Made by a program: the position numbers and the translations under genes. A stretch of DNA of 44,837 nt. Origin: Treponema sp. (lineage in GTDB: Bacteria; Spirochaetota; Spirochaetia; Treponematales; Treponemataceae). The notes under the pieces were generated by a model. It did not search any database. It worked only from the letters and a program-made list of their open reading frames with translations, and was not told the origin of the DNA. Below, piece by piece: positions 8,601 to 17,230 of the stretch. Within the stretch, counting starts at the first letter, position 1, and every line of letters starts with the position of its first letter. The stretch covers positions 1-44,837 of the forward strand of contig JAILEY010000049.1 of the NCBI GenBank assembly GCA_024687165.1, in the 5' to 3' direction.

Positions 8601-9330
8601 GCTTAGAGGCCGGGTTGGAAGAAGCGACAGAAAAGCATATGCGTATCTCTTTTACCCGGAAAACAAAGCTCTCTCTGAAGTTGCAATGAAAAGACTCCAG
8701 GTAATAAGTGATTTTACGGAACTTGGCAGCGGCTTCAAAATTGCCATGAAAGACATGGAAATCCGCGGAGCTGGAAATCTTCTTGGAAAGGACCAGAGCG
8801 GAGAAGTCTATGCAGTTGGTTTTGAAATGTATTTGAACCTGCTCAATTCAGCAATCGAAAGACTTTCCGGAAGTAACTGGAAAAGCGAGGAAGAAGTACT
8901 GCTTGAACTTGAATACACAGGATTCATACCTGACAGTTACATCAAAGATGCCCAGACAAAAATGGAACTTTACAAAAAAATCGCCGGAATCCGTACTCAG
9001 GAAGAACTCAATGCGGTCTGGGAAGAACTTCTGGACAGATTCGGACCATTGCCTGACGAAGTTGAAAGTCTCCTGAGTCTTGCTAAAATCCGTATTATAT
9101 GCCACAAGCTTTCAATCAGTTCCCTCAGAGAAAAAAAGAATACAGTTTACGTTGAATTTGCAGAAGTAAGTAAAATCAGTGTTGATAAAGTACTTAAACT
9201 CATAAAACTCAGCGGCGGAAAAGTAAAGCTTGATCCTGCGTCGCCAAACAAGCTGATTATGCAGACTGAAACAATCGACCTTAAAAGCAAAAGTGAGTTC
9301 ATAAAGGAAAAACTTGAGTTCCTTGCTTAA
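5623..9330 (+). CDS. mfd: Transcription-repair coupling factor
   Basis: 1235 residues, somewhat longer than the usual 1100-1180. Mfd removes RNA polymerase stalled at lesions and recruits UvrA. Domains in order: a UvrB-like N-terminal module (about 20-450); the RNA-polymerase-interacting CarD-like domain starting near residue 570 (LNPGDFIVHINYGIGLFKGI); a RecG-like translocase with Walker A GDVGYGKTE near 723 and the DEEQ box with DEEQRFG near 824; helicase motif VI with QLRGRVGRSDR near 990; and the C-terminal D7 domain. The extra length appears to lie in the poorly conserved region around residues 290-450, which contains an acidic Asp/Glu/Ser-rich stretch. It is divergent from the secreted-protein gene, with only 49 bp between starts. 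The ribosome binding site is weak. Confidence 0.95.
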   Translation: MNSLQTKYSNSLVPLLSRCTSIHEAAVTCADSSSDQFPVQVSGMKGSLYAFFIQQISERIQLNMLHDKQYNNKFSQFQKDFIIIVSNPKEAEECACDLLTAFGEENISICKLPWWGSIPYRPSAKGSAIFGERAGILAKLATKNPVSSKPRIFILNQRSLLNPVPPAEYTKSLVTVLKKGQTFDSEELAEKLISQGYTRVPKVGMKGEFALRGEVLDIFMSGEEYAHRIVFDFDTIEQIKAFELETQTSKKTEDTLVIYPMKEVVWSDELIGKLEEVFNSMEKGIKNNYAEYDTVRRSAVIKSPAENETNDCSFDKESLSDGEIQLSLTPAALAEKERILEELMVNREAEGEELFYGCLWNKTYTVMDYIEKDTPIFCCDYDRLLNACKMLINEYEVSYRTARQQLPVLPPQKMQADFLTILRQSNRLTAFRSLETMSNADDENVPSPADMDTDSLVTDAISFNTSLKIPCDSGQSFFGNINYFKEQLSTFFEMGYKVFVFADNENQSLRMKEILKEFTEIFILPQAISSGFALSDEKILVIQENEIFGRKKKNTSAIRKVKSKAIDTFVELNPGDFIVHINYGIGLFKGIERIKAMGTERDYIKLEYAEEEIVFVPIEQVNMVQRYIGSGDSKPKLDKIGGKSWNARKAKTQAKVEEIAEKLIDLYSKRQASRGFPFPKDTEWSAAFEAAFPYEDTPDQAAATKDIKEDMERPVPMDRLVCGDVGYGKTEIAMRAAFKAVMGGKQVAFLAPTTILAEQHYENCIERFRNFPVKIAQMSRFVSSSEQKKTLELLKNGGVDILVGTHRIIQKDVQFKDLGLMIIDEEQRFGVKDKEKLKVLKHNIDSLALSATPIPRTLHMSLLKIRDMSLLTTPPQNRQSVETVIEEYNEEKVARAIRNEVARGGQVFYLHNRVESLEEVRIKLEKLLPELMVDVAHGQMTSEELDDIFRRFKMGGFHILVATTIIENGIDIPNVNTIIIDRADMYGVSQLYQLRGRVGRSDRKAYAYLFYPENKALSEVAMKRLQVISDFTELGSGFKIAMKDMEIRGAGNLLGKDQSGEVYAVGFEMYLNLLNSAIERLSGSNWKSEEEVLLELEYTGFIPDSYIKDAQTKMELYKKIAGIRTQEELNAVWEELLDRFGPLPDEVESLLSLAKIRIICHKLSISSLREKKNTVYVEFAEVSKISVDKVLKLIKLSGGKVKLDPASPNKLIMQTETIDLKSKSEFIKEKLEFLA

Positions 9331-9376
9331 AAGATTTAATTTACTGAAAAATTGTAAAGTTCTAAAATCTTTCTAA

Positions 9377-9405
9377 TTGAATATTTTCCTCATTTATTCT
9401 AGAAT
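9377..9405 (+). promoter_or_regulatory. Sigma-70-type promoter of the trpS-rpoD operon
   Basis: TTGAAT (9377-9382), 17-base spacer, TAGAAT (9400-9405). It lies in the 106-bp gap after mfd and about 31 bases before the trpS start codon, with AAAGGA as ribosome binding site near 9420. Confidence 0.75.
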
Positions 9406-9436
9406 TAGTCACTATTTTTAAAGGAAAAATATTATC

Positions 9437-10528
9437 ATGGCAGAAGAAAACAAAGAATTCGATCCAAATAAAACATTTGAAGCAGCAGTAGAACGTTCAA
9501 AAGCTCTTGAAGCAGACATAACAGTTAATCCAAAAAAATACCGTGTACTTACAGGTGACAGACCTACAGGAAGACTTCACATCGGTCATTATTTCGGATC
9601 TCTTCAGAACCGCGTAAGAATCTCAAAAATGGGCGTTCCAACAATGATTCTCATCGCTGATTATCAGGTTCTTACAGATCACGATGCATTTGACAAAATC
9701 AGCCAGAATACAAAGCAGCTTGTAATAGATTATCTTGCAGCAGGAATTGAACCGGGTGAAAACACAATCATCTATCCTCACTCATACATTCCTGAATGTA
9801 ACCAGCTCATGCTTCCGTTCATGACACTTGTAAGCAATTCAGAATTAAGCCGCAATCCTACAGTTAAAGAAGAAATCCAAAGCGCAGGTCTTACTAACGT
9901 AAATGCAGGTATGTATACATATCCGATTCATCAGGCATGTGATATTCTTTTCTGCAAGGGAAATGTAGTTCCTGTCGGAAAAGATCAGCTTCCTCATATT
10001 GAACTTACACGCAACATTGCCAAGGCCTTCAATAAAAAATTCTGCAAGGGACGTGATCCGATTTTCCCTCTCCCACAGGCACTTTTATCAAAGACTCCAA
10101 GCATCATGGGGCTTGACGGAAATCAGAAAATGTCAAAAAGCCGTAACAACGCAATATTCCTTTGCAACACCGAAGATGAAACAGCAGCTCTCATTAAAAA
10201 GGCAAAGACTGACGGAGAACGCATAATTACTTACGATCCTGAAAAACGCCCTGAAGTAGCAAACCTTCTGTCACTTATCAGCCTTTGTACAAAAGAAGAT
10301 CCTGCTGCAATTGCTGAAAAAATCGGAGACAAGGGAAGCGGAGCACTTAAATCAGCATTGACAGAAGCACTTAATGAAGAACTCCGTCCTTTACGTGCAA
10401 AACGTGCAGAACTTGAAAAAAATGAAGATTATATCCGTCAGGTACTTCTTGAAGGAGTAGACAGAGCAAGAGCAATTGCCGTAAAAACTCTTGAAGAAGT
10501 ACGTGAAGCAATGAACATGAAAATTTAA
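9437..10528 (+). CDS. trpS: Tryptophanyl-tRNA synthetase
   Basis: 363 residues. The class I ATP-binding signature appears as HIGH (48-51) inside PTGRLHIGHYFGSL, and KMSKS is at 231-235. Both confirm a class I synthetase, and the surrounding sequence (TYPIHQACDILFCKGNVVPVGKDQLPHIELTR) is typical of TrpRS. It charges tRNA-Trp in the cytoplasm. Compared with most bacterial TrpRS, there is an extra leader of about 34 charged residues before the Rossmann fold. The ATG is preceded by AAAGGA. No terminator is visible before the next gene 37 bp downstream, so it probably leads the operon that runs to rpoD. An internal frame at 9999-10226 is a shadow. Confidence 0.95.
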   Translation: MAEENKEFDPNKTFEAAVERSKALEADITVNPKKYRVLTGDRPTGRLHIGHYFGSLQNRVRISKMGVPTMILIADYQVLTDHDAFDKISQNTKQLVIDYLAAGIEPGENTIIYPHSYIPECNQLMLPFMTLVSNSELSRNPTVKEEIQSAGLTNVNAGMYTYPIHQACDILFCKGNVVPVGKDQLPHIELTRNIAKAFNKKFCKGRDPIFPLPQALLSKTPSIMGLDGNQKMSKSRNNAIFLCNTEDETAALIKKAKTDGERIITYDPEKRPEVANLLSLISLCTKEDPAAIAEKIGDKGSGALKSALTEALNEELRPLRAKRAELEKNEDYIRQVLLEGVDRARAIAVKTLEEVREAMNMKI

Positions 10529-10565
10529 AAAATTGCATTAGATTGAAAAGGGAGAAGGAAAAAAA

Positions 10566-11510
10566 ATGAGGATTAAATTCTGGGGAGTAAGAGGGTCGCT
10601 GGCGTCACCGCTTACAAATGAACAGGTACAAGCAAAACTCACAGCCGCCATTTCCAGAATGACGCCCAGAGATCTGGAATCGTCAGAATCCAAAATGAAA
10701 TTCATCTCGAACCTTCCGGAATGGATTTACGGAACTGTAGGTGGAAATACACCATGCGTTGAACTCCGTACAAAAAATGACGATCTTTTCCTTCTTGACT
10801 GCGGAACCGGACTGAGAGCCTATGCAGTATACGGCCGACATCCGGAAAACCACGTATACAATATTTTTCTCTCGCATTTTCACTGGGACCACATTCAGGG
10901 CTTCCCGTTTTTCGGACCTTCATTCAATCCCGCTTCAAAAATTCATATATACACTCCATTTGAAAAAGCAGAAGAGTATTTTGCAGCACAAAGCGCAACA
11001 CCATATTTTCCGCCAAATGCATGCTGGAACAATATTAAAAATCAGATTACCTTCCACATAATCAAGGAAGATGAACCTCTCTACGTTGCAGGCCTTAAAA
11101 TTAACTGCAGAAAAATGGTTCATCCTGGAGATTCATATTCTTATTCATTCGAAGAAGACGACAAAAAATTCATCTATGCAACAGACATTGAACTTCAGCC
11201 TCAGGATTTTGAAAAAACAAATGTAAGAAACAAGTTCTTCGACAATACAGATGTGCTTATTCTTGACAGCCAGTACACAAATCCGGAAGCAATTCAAAAA
11301 GTAAACTGGGGACACAATTCATTCAGCTCAGCAATCGACTTTGCAACCATGAGAAAAGTTAAAAATCTATACTTCTTCCATCATGAGCCTAATTACGATG
11401 ACAAAAAACTGGACACAATCCTCAGTGCGGGGAAACAGTACCTCAGATATAACTCAGATCACGAAATAAACCTTTTCCTTTCAAAAGAAGGACAGGAAGT
11501 AGAAATTTAA
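10566..11510 (+). CDS. Metallo-beta-lactamase-fold hydrolase (PhnP/RNase Z-like)
   Basis: 314 residues. The fold begins immediately (MRIKFWGVRGS), with GGNTPCVEL and LLDCGTGLRAY as the early strands and the zinc signature H104-x-H106-x-D108-H109 in LSHFHWDHIQGFPFF. Later metal-ligand candidates are in MVHPGDSYSY and the ATDIE segment, and the closing strand has FFHHEP. This is the COG1235 type of MBL proteins, which cleave phosphodiesters; the substrate is not evident. The family contains PhnP and tRNA-processing-like members, so a nucleotide or RNA phosphodiester is a reasonable guess only. The start has GGGAGAAGGA upstream. It is 37 bp after trpS and one base before mltG, so it is in the same operon. 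Confidence 0.8.
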   Translation: MRIKFWGVRGSLASPLTNEQVQAKLTAAISRMTPRDLESSESKMKFISNLPEWIYGTVGGNTPCVELRTKNDDLFLLDCGTGLRAYAVYGRHPENHVYNIFLSHFHWDHIQGFPFFGPSFNPASKIHIYTPFEKAEEYFAAQSATPYFPPNACWNNIKNQITFHIIKEDEPLYVAGLKINCRKMVHPGDSYSYSFEEDDKKFIYATDIELQPQDFEKTNVRNKFFDNTDVLILDSQYTNPEAIQKVNWGHNSFSSAIDFATMRKVKNLYFFHHEPNYDDKKLDTILSAGKQYLRYNSDHEINLFLSKEGQEVEI

Positions 11511-11511
11511 A

Positions 11512-12576
11512 ATGAAAAAAGTCACTTCAATACTCATAAAGACCACAGTATGGATTTTTGCCATAGCTGCAGTTTTAGTTACAGTTACAGTTGCAGCCTG
11601 GGCAAATCTAAAAAAGCCGGTTGATTCTGTACAGAATGAAAGAATCGTAAAGGTTCAGGTCCCGGAAGGAACTCCGGTAAAACTCATCGCACAAAAACTC
11701 AAAAAAGAAAGATTAATCAGAAACGAAAATGCTTTTTATTTTGCAGTAAGATTTAATCTGTTCAAAAAAAAAGTTCCATTCTCACTCAAAAGCGGAACTT
11801 ACTACTTAAAATCCTCAATGTCCATGGAACAGATTTACGATGAACTTCAATCCGGCTCCCAGGAGTATATTTCGGTAAGCATTGCAGAAGGACTAACAAT
11901 ATCCAAAACAGCAAAAATTTTTGAAGAAAACGGTGTATGCAGCATGCAGAATTTTATAAACGCATGTAAATCAGAAAAACTGATAGCAGAATACGAAATT
12001 CCTGCCACAACCCTTGAAGGATATCTTTTCCCAGATACATATTTTTTTACACCTGATATGGATGCTGAAGCAGTTGTCAGAAAGCTTGCAGATACTTTTT
12101 TTGAAAAAATAAAGGAAATTCCGCAACTCAACGAAAAATCTCCGGAAGAAATATTTGACATCGTCAGACTTGCATCAGTAGTAGAACGCGAATACAGAGT
12201 AAAAGAAGAAGCTCCGCTGATTGCAAGCGTTTTCTCAAACAGACTCAAACATGGAATCGGTTTATACTCCTGTGCCACAATCGAATACATCATCACAGAA
12301 ATCCAGGGAAAGCCTCATCCAGGAAAAATTACATACAAGGATCTTGAAACAGACAGTCCTTATAACACCTACAGATGGGCAGGACTTCCTGAAGGACCTA
12401 TATCAAATCCCGGAATGGTTGCTCTCAAAGCAGCCTCAAATCCTCCAAAAACAAACTACTATTATTTTGTATTGACAGATACACAAAAAGGAACTCATAC
12501 ATTTAGTTCTAATTTTGACCAGCACAAGGCCGCAGACAGTGCCGCCAGCTATAAATCAAAAAAGTCAAAAAAATAA
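11512..12576 (+). CDS. mltG: Endolytic murein transglycosylase MltG (YceG family)
   Basis: 354 residues. One membrane segment at about residues 11-31 anchors it in the inner membrane, followed by a LysM-like subdomain (about 45-110) and the catalytic YceG domain. EGYLFPDTYFF (169-179) and LASVVEREYR are family signatures; the catalytic glutamate corresponds to Glu225. The C-terminal motifs SPYNTYRWAGLPEGPISNPG and YYYFVLTD are also typical. It cuts nascent glycan strands in the periplasm and is thought to terminate chain elongation. It starts one base after the MBL gene stop, and its TAA shares a base with the ATG of dnaG (TAATG). MltG next to dnaG-rpoD is probably cotranscription rather than functional coupling. 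Confidence 0.92.
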   Translation: MKKVTSILIKTTVWIFAIAAVLVTVTVAAWANLKKPVDSVQNERIVKVQVPEGTPVKLIAQKLKKERLIRNENAFYFAVRFNLFKKKVPFSLKSGTYYLKSSMSMEQIYDELQSGSQEYISVSIAEGLTISKTAKIFEENGVCSMQNFINACKSEKLIAEYEIPATTLEGYLFPDTYFFTPDMDAEAVVRKLADTFFEKIKEIPQLNEKSPEEIFDIVRLASVVEREYRVKEEAPLIASVFSNRLKHGIGLYSCATIEYIITEIQGKPHPGKITYKDLETDSPYNTYRWAGLPEGPISNPGMVALKAASNPPKTNYYYFVLTDTQKGTHTFSSNFDQHKAADSAASYKSKKSKK

Positions 12577-14384
12577 TGGCAAATTTTATCTCAAAAGAAT
12601 CGATTGACGAAGTATCCTCAAAAGCCGACATAGTCAGCATTATTCAGGAATATGTACCTCTTGAGCAAAAGGGAAATGACTGGTGGGGATGCTGTCCGTT
12701 TCATCATGAAAAAACGCCGTCTTTCAGCGTAAGTGCCGATAAAAAATTTTACTATTGCTTTGGCTGTCATGCATCAGGAACCGTTTTCAACTTTATAATG
12801 CAGATGGAAAATGTATCTTACGGTGAAGCTGTAGAAATTCTTGCAAAAAAAGCAGGTGTTCAACTCAGATACACGCAGAAAGGACCGGAAAGCAACGCAG
12901 AAGACCCTAAGAAAAAACTGAAAGATGAATACACTCAGCTGTATACAAGAATTGCATCTTCTTTCCATTACATGCTTATGGAAACGGAAAGCGGGAAATT
13001 TGCACTTGATTACATTACAAAACGCGGAATAACAAAAGAAACTCTTGAAAAATTCAAAATCGGTTATAGTCCGGCAGATAGAAAATGGCTGAGAAACTTT
13101 CTTGAAAAAAAGAACTACTCAAAACAGTTTCTTGATGAATCAGGACTTTTCAGCAAAAAATATCCGGAAATTGCTTTCTTCAGCGACAGACTTATGTTCC
13201 CGATTTTCAACAGGGAAGGTGAAGTTGTTGCAATGGGCGGCAGATTTCTTCGTGGAGATCCTGAAAAATCCCCGAAATATCTCAATTCAGGCGATCTGAT
13301 TCAGTATAAAAAAGGAAATACTCTTTACGCTTTCAATTTTGCAAAACAGGCAATAAGAGAAAACAGAAAAGTAATTTTCTGTGAAGGATACATGGACTGC
13401 ATTGCATATCATCAGTGCGGAATAAAATATGCGGTTGCTCCTTTGGGAACTGCACTCACTGATGATCAGATTACCCTTGTAAAAAACATTGTTGACGAAA
13501 TCCTTCTTTCATTTGACAGCGACGGTGCAGGTCAGAAAGCAACAAGAAGAGCGATTTTAATGTGCCGGCGCCACAACATTCCGGTAAAAATCATTCAGCT
13601 TCACGGCGGAAAAGATCCTGCAGAAATTATGCAGACATTCGGCGTTGAATACTTGACGAACGAAGTAAATAAAGCTATATTAGATAACGATTTTTTAATA
13701 TCTAAACTGCTGGAAGTCTATCCTAAAGACACCCCTATGGGTAAATCCAGGGCATCTCTGGAATTTTTCGAGTACATAGACTCATTGCAGGATAATATTC
13801 AAAAAGAGGCGTGTCTGGAACAGTTGTGCCAGGCATTCCAGATAGACAAGGAGGCTGCCCGAAAGGATTTTGTCAATAGAAAAGATTTTTCATCCCGCAT
13901 GAAAAATGCAGATCCGGAACAGAAGAAGGCAGCAGACGGTCAACAAAAGATAATTCTTACCGCTGAACTGCAGGCTGTAATGACAGCAGTAAACGAAGAT
14001 CCGCAGTATTTCCAGCAGATGCAAAATGAAATCCAGGACACAGACCTTGAGGACGAGAACTCCAGAAAACTGTTTTTGACAATGAAAGATTGTATGCAGA
14101 GCAACAACTTTTCTGTCAGCAGCATTTTAAACGGATTGGATTCGGATGCATTCAGAGAACTTGTAATAAACACAATGCACAAGTTCAGCGACAGCATCAG
14201 TGAATCAGTAGAAGGAAGCATTAAATACCTTAAAAGAAATGCGCTGCAAAAAAAGAAAAATCTGCTGAAGGGGAAAATTGACCAGCTTGTCAAAAGTTCC
14301 CTGCCGGAAGATAAAAATCTGCTCTCTGATTTTTTAAAGCAAAAACAGGAAATAGATTTTCAAATTGAAAATATGAAGGTTTAA
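12576..14384 (+). CDS. dnaG: DNA primase
   Basis: 602 residues, normal size. The N-terminal CHC2 zinc finger uses C40, H43, C61 and C64 (CCPFHHEKTPSF and YYCFGCHASG). The catalytic core follows from about residue 120, with the Toprim acidic motifs FCEGYMDCIA near 268 and DSDGAG near 314. The C-terminal helicase-binding domain (about 400-602) is divergent, as usual. It makes RNA primers at the replication fork. The ATG overlaps the mltG stop by one base. Only 3 bases separate the dnaG stop from the rpoD start, so the dnaG-rpoD core of the macromolecular-synthesis operon is conserved. No rpsU is present directly upstream. Confidence 0.97.
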   Translation: MANFISKESIDEVSSKADIVSIIQEYVPLEQKGNDWWGCCPFHHEKTPSFSVSADKKFYYCFGCHASGTVFNFIMQMENVSYGEAVEILAKKAGVQLRYTQKGPESNAEDPKKKLKDEYTQLYTRIASSFHYMLMETESGKFALDYITKRGITKETLEKFKIGYSPADRKWLRNFLEKKNYSKQFLDESGLFSKKYPEIAFFSDRLMFPIFNREGEVVAMGGRFLRGDPEKSPKYLNSGDLIQYKKGNTLYAFNFAKQAIRENRKVIFCEGYMDCIAYHQCGIKYAVAPLGTALTDDQITLVKNIVDEILLSFDSDGAGQKATRRAILMCRRHNIPVKIIQLHGGKDPAEIMQTFGVEYLTNEVNKAILDNDFLISKLLEVYPKDTPMGKSRASLEFFEYIDSLQDNIQKEACLEQLCQAFQIDKEAARKDFVNRKDFSSRMKNADPEQKKAADGQQKIILTAELQAVMTAVNEDPQYFQQMQNEIQDTDLEDENSRKLFLTMKDCMQSNNFSVSSILNGLDSDAFRELVINTMHKFSDSISESVEGSIKYLKRNALQKKKNLLKGKIDQLVKSSLPEDKNLLSDFLKQKQEIDFQIENMKV

Positions 14385-14387
14385 TAC

Positions 14388-16289
14388 ATGGCTAGAAAAG
14401 CTGCTGAAAAAACAGAAACAAAGAAAAAGTCTTCAAAAGTTGAATCACAAAAAGTAGAAGAAACACAGGAAACAGAAATTGAATACGATGAAGCTGAAGT
14501 TGCTCAGGATCCGCTCGTAAAAAAGCTCATTGAATTCGGTAGTGCAAATCCATTCATCACCTGGGACAAAATTACAGAAATTCTTACTGCAGATTTTGTA
14601 AACTCACCAAAGATGGAAGTTGTTCTCTCAATCCTAACAAAAAACAATATTCAGGTTATGGAAGAAGTAGATTTCCTTGACGATGAAGATGATGATGAAG
14701 ACGATGAAAATGATGATGACGAAGGTGCAGATAATGAAATAGACCTTGTTTCCGTTGAAGAAAAGCTTGAAGAAGCAAAACATAAGCTCATTGCAAACGA
14801 CAAGGATTCTAACATCGATGACCCGATACGCCTTTATCTTCGTGAAATCGGAAAAGAACACCTTCTTACTGCAGAACAGGAAGTTATTCTTTCAAAGCAG
14901 ATGGAAGACGGACAGAACATCATTAAAAATGTAATAAAAAACTCTGGAATGATTATTCCCGAATTCTACAATATCTCACATACAATCTACAAAAAGATAG
15001 ATCTCCATGAACCTGGAAAGGCACGCAAGGAAATCAATGAAGAAGTAACTGAGCGAAGAAGACTCAGAAGCTGCTATGTTGAATACGTAAAGCCTATCCG
15101 TGACCAGATGAATGAATATGCTTCACTCAAAAAAGCGCTTCATTCAGAAGATCCATCTATGGCTATCTTTGAAAACAAAAATCTCATAAAGCTCCGTGAA
15201 GGAATCAAGGATGTACTTGCAAATGCAGAACTCCAGACTGAAGAAATTGAAAAATTCAGTGCAAAGTTCATTGATGCATCAAGAAAAATTGAGGAGTATC
15301 ATCTTATTCAGGAGCGACGTATGAGAAAACTGCGCATTTCTGATACAGCAGGCTTAAGAAGCATCGGTCGCCGTCTTGCAATCCGTTCAGAATGTGCAAA
15401 GCTTGAAAAAGAACTTGCTCTTACAGCAGACGAAATTCGTTCTGACTATACAGAAATCCAGAAAATTGACAGAAAACTTCGTGAACTGGAATATGATTTT
15501 GAAAATTCCGTTGATGAAATTCTTGAAATGAAAAAAGAAATTGAACGCGGAAGAAGACAGCTTGAGATTGCAAAAAACCGTCTCATAAACGCAAACCTTC
15601 GTCTTGTAGTTTCAATTGCAAAGAAATACACAAACCGCGGACTTCAGCTTTTTGACCTTATTCAGGAAGGAAACATCGGCCTCATCAAAGCTGTAGAAAA
15701 GTTTGAATACCGCAAAGGCTATAAATTCTCTACATATGCAACATGGTGGATTCGTCAGGCAATTACAAGATCTATTTCAGATCAGGCAAGAACAATCCGT
15801 GTTCCAGTTCATATGATTGAACAGATTAACAAGGTTGTTCGTGAAAGCCGACAGCTCATGCAGAAACTCGGAAGGGAACCTACAGACGAAGAAATCGCAG
15901 AACAGCTTTCATGGCCGGTTGCACGAGTAAAGCAGGTAAAAAATGTCGCAAGGGAACCAATTTCTCTTGAAACTCCAATCGGTGAAGAAGAAGACAGTTC
16001 ATTGGGAGATTTCATAGAGGATAAGGAAGTTGAAAATCCTGCAAATCAGACTGCATACAGACTTCTTCAGGAACAGCTCCGTTCAGTATTGAGCACATTG
16101 CCTCAGCGCGAACAGGAAGTTCTTAAGATGAGATTCGGTCTTGATGACGGATATTCTCTGACTCTTGAAGAAGTTGGTCTTTACTTCAACGTTACACGCG
16201 AAAGAATCCGACAGATTGAAGCCAAGGCTCTGAGAAGACTCAGACATCCTCGCCGTGCTACAGGTCTTAAGGATTTTATTGACTCGTAA
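14388..16289 (+). CDS. rpoD: Primary sigma factor (sigma-70/RpoD)
   Basis: 633 residues. Region 1.1-like sequence at the N-terminus is followed by an extremely acidic stretch at about 95-117 and then region 1.2 ([22 protein letters not shown]). A long non-conserved coiled region separates regions 1.2 and 2. Region 2 starts near residue 400 ([18 protein letters not shown]) with [15 protein letters not shown] for -10 recognition, region 3 follows, and region 4 near 590 holds the helix-turn-helix [21 protein letters not shown] that reads the -35 element. This is the housekeeping sigma factor. The ATG is 3 bases after dnaG, in the same operon. A GAT/GAA-rich tract encodes the acidic region and is coding sequence, not a DNA repeat. 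Confidence 0.97.
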   Translation: MARKAAEKTETKKKSSKVESQKVEETQETEIEYDEAEVAQDPLVKKLIEFGSANPFITWDKITEILTADFVNSPKMEVVLSILTKNNIQVMEEVDFLDDEDDDEDDENDDDEGADNEIDLVSVEEKLEEAKHKLIANDKDSNIDDPIRLYLREIGKEHLLTAEQEVILSKQMEDGQNIIKNVIKNSGMIIPEFYNISHTIYKKIDLHEPGKARKEINEEVTERRRLRSCYVEYVKPIRDQMNEYASLKKALHSEDPSMAIFENKNLIKLREGIKDVLANAELQTEEIEKFSAKFIDASRKIEEYHLIQERRMRKLRISDTAGLRSIGRRLAIRSECAKLEKELALTADEIRSDYTEIQKIDRKLRELEYDFENSVDEILEMKKEIERGRRQLEIAKNRLINANLRLVVSIAKKYTNRGLQLFDLIQEGNIGLIKAVEKFEYRKGYKFSTYATWWIRQAITRSISDQARTIRVPVHMIEQINKVVRESRQLMQKLGREPTDEEIAEQLSWPVARVKQVKNVAREPISLETPIGEEEDSSLGDFIEDKEVENPANQTAYRLLQEQLRSVLSTLPQREQEVLKMRFGLDDGYSLTLEEVGLYFNVTRERIRQIEAKALRRLRHPRRATGLKDFIDS

Positions 16290-16312
16290 AAATGCCTGCA
16301 TATTTCAATATG

Positions 16313-16341
16313 TAGACATTGAATATAAAATTTGTTAAAAT
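16313..16341 (+). promoter_or_regulatory. Sigma-70-type promoter with extended -10, COG1579 gene/rnpB
   Basis: TAGACA (16313-16318), 17-base spacer, TAAAAT (16336-16341), with TG one base before the -10 (TGT-TAAAAT) as an extended element. It lies 24 bases after the rpoD stop and 34 bases before the ATG at 16376. The -35 box is identical to that of the tRNA-Leu promoter. Confidence 0.75.
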
Positions 16342-16375
16342 GTTTAACTAAAAACTTTTTTTGAGGTTGTATCCC

Positions 16376-17218
16376 ATGCAGATGACAGAAGAATTGGAAA
16401 AGCTTAAGAACTTGCAGAATGTTCTTGCAGAAAAGTACGAAATTGAAGCTAAGATAGAAGAACTCCCAAAATCTCTTGGTGGAAGTACTGAAAGTCTTGA
16501 GCGTTTCAAGAAAGAATATATCGAAAAAAACAAGATTTACGAAGAAAAGAAAGAAGAAGTTGCACGCCTGAAGGAAGAACTTAAAGAAGCTCAGAAAAGA
16601 CGCGAAGAAGGTGAAAAGGGCATGGATGCAATCACAACTCACCGCGAATATGAAATTCTTGACAAGCAGATTTCTGAAGCACAGGCTCTCGAAGATGCAA
16701 AACGCAAGGAACTTCAGAAGGAAGAAAAGAACCTTGCAGAACTTGATGACCTTCTTAAGAGTGAGGAAGAACTCATCAAGGCTACAGAACAGGATGTAAG
16801 CGAAAGCAAATCAAGCCTCGATAAAGAACTTGCAGAATTCAACAAAAAGCTTGCTGAACTTGAAAAACAGGAAGCTGCTGAATCAGAAGGAATTGATTCA
16901 GAGACAATCATCAAATTCCAGAGAATCATCAGAAGAAACAGAAAGGGTATTGTTGCTGTTAAAGGTAATGTGTGCGACGGATGCCACATGGTTCTTCCTG
17001 CACAGTTTGCAAACGAAGTTCGTCATGGAGAAAAGATTCTTTTCTGTCCATACTGCAGCCGTATTCTTTTCTACGAAGAATCTCTTGATGCAGATCAGCC
17101 ATACTATTCTCTTGAAGATACATCTCTCAGCGATGATGAAGATTTGCTCACAGATGATGATGAAGATCTCATCGACTCAATGGATGACGAAGAAACAAAG
17201 TCATCTGATTACGAGTAA
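16376..17218 (+). CDS. Coiled-coil C4 zinc-ribbon protein (COG1579 family)
   Basis: 280 residues from the ATG at 16376; a GAGG motif 9 bases upstream makes this a better start than the in-frame TTG at 16361, which lies inside that ribosome binding region. Residues about 5-180 form a long coiled coil, rich in Glu/Lys/Leu and without prolines in most of its length. The C-terminal domain has C200/C203 (CDGC) and C224/C227 (CPYC), a zinc ribbon, then a strongly acidic tail. This is the COG1579 family, whose members are proposed to bind nucleic acids; the function is unproven. It has its own promoter, and RNase P RNA begins 12 bases after the stop, so both probably share a transcript. Confidence 0.8.
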   Translation: MQMTEELEKLKNLQNVLAEKYEIEAKIEELPKSLGGSTESLERFKKEYIEKNKIYEEKKEEVARLKEELKEAQKRREEGEKGMDAITTHREYEILDKQISEAQALEDAKRKELQKEEKNLAELDDLLKSEEELIKATEQDVSESKSSLDKELAEFNKKLAELEKQEAAESEGIDSETIIKFQRIIRRNRKGIVAVKGNVCDGCHMVLPAQFANEVRHGEKILFCPYCSRILFYEESLDADQPYYSLEDTSLSDDEDLLTDDDEDLIDSMDDEETKSSDYE

Positions 17219-17230
17219 AGAAGAATTTAC

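Noticed and set aside
9331..9371. AAGATTT...AAATCTT as mfd terminator
   Set aside because: Seven weak pairs with a loop of about 27 bases and no T run.
14680..14735. GAT/GAA tandem-repeat-like tract in rpoD
   Set aside because: It keeps the reading frame and encodes the acidic stretch with mixed codons; no exact repeat unit.
16295..16320. Small CATAT/ATATG hairpin after rpoD as terminator
   Set aside because: Only five A/T pairs and no T run; it lies in the promoter of the next gene.
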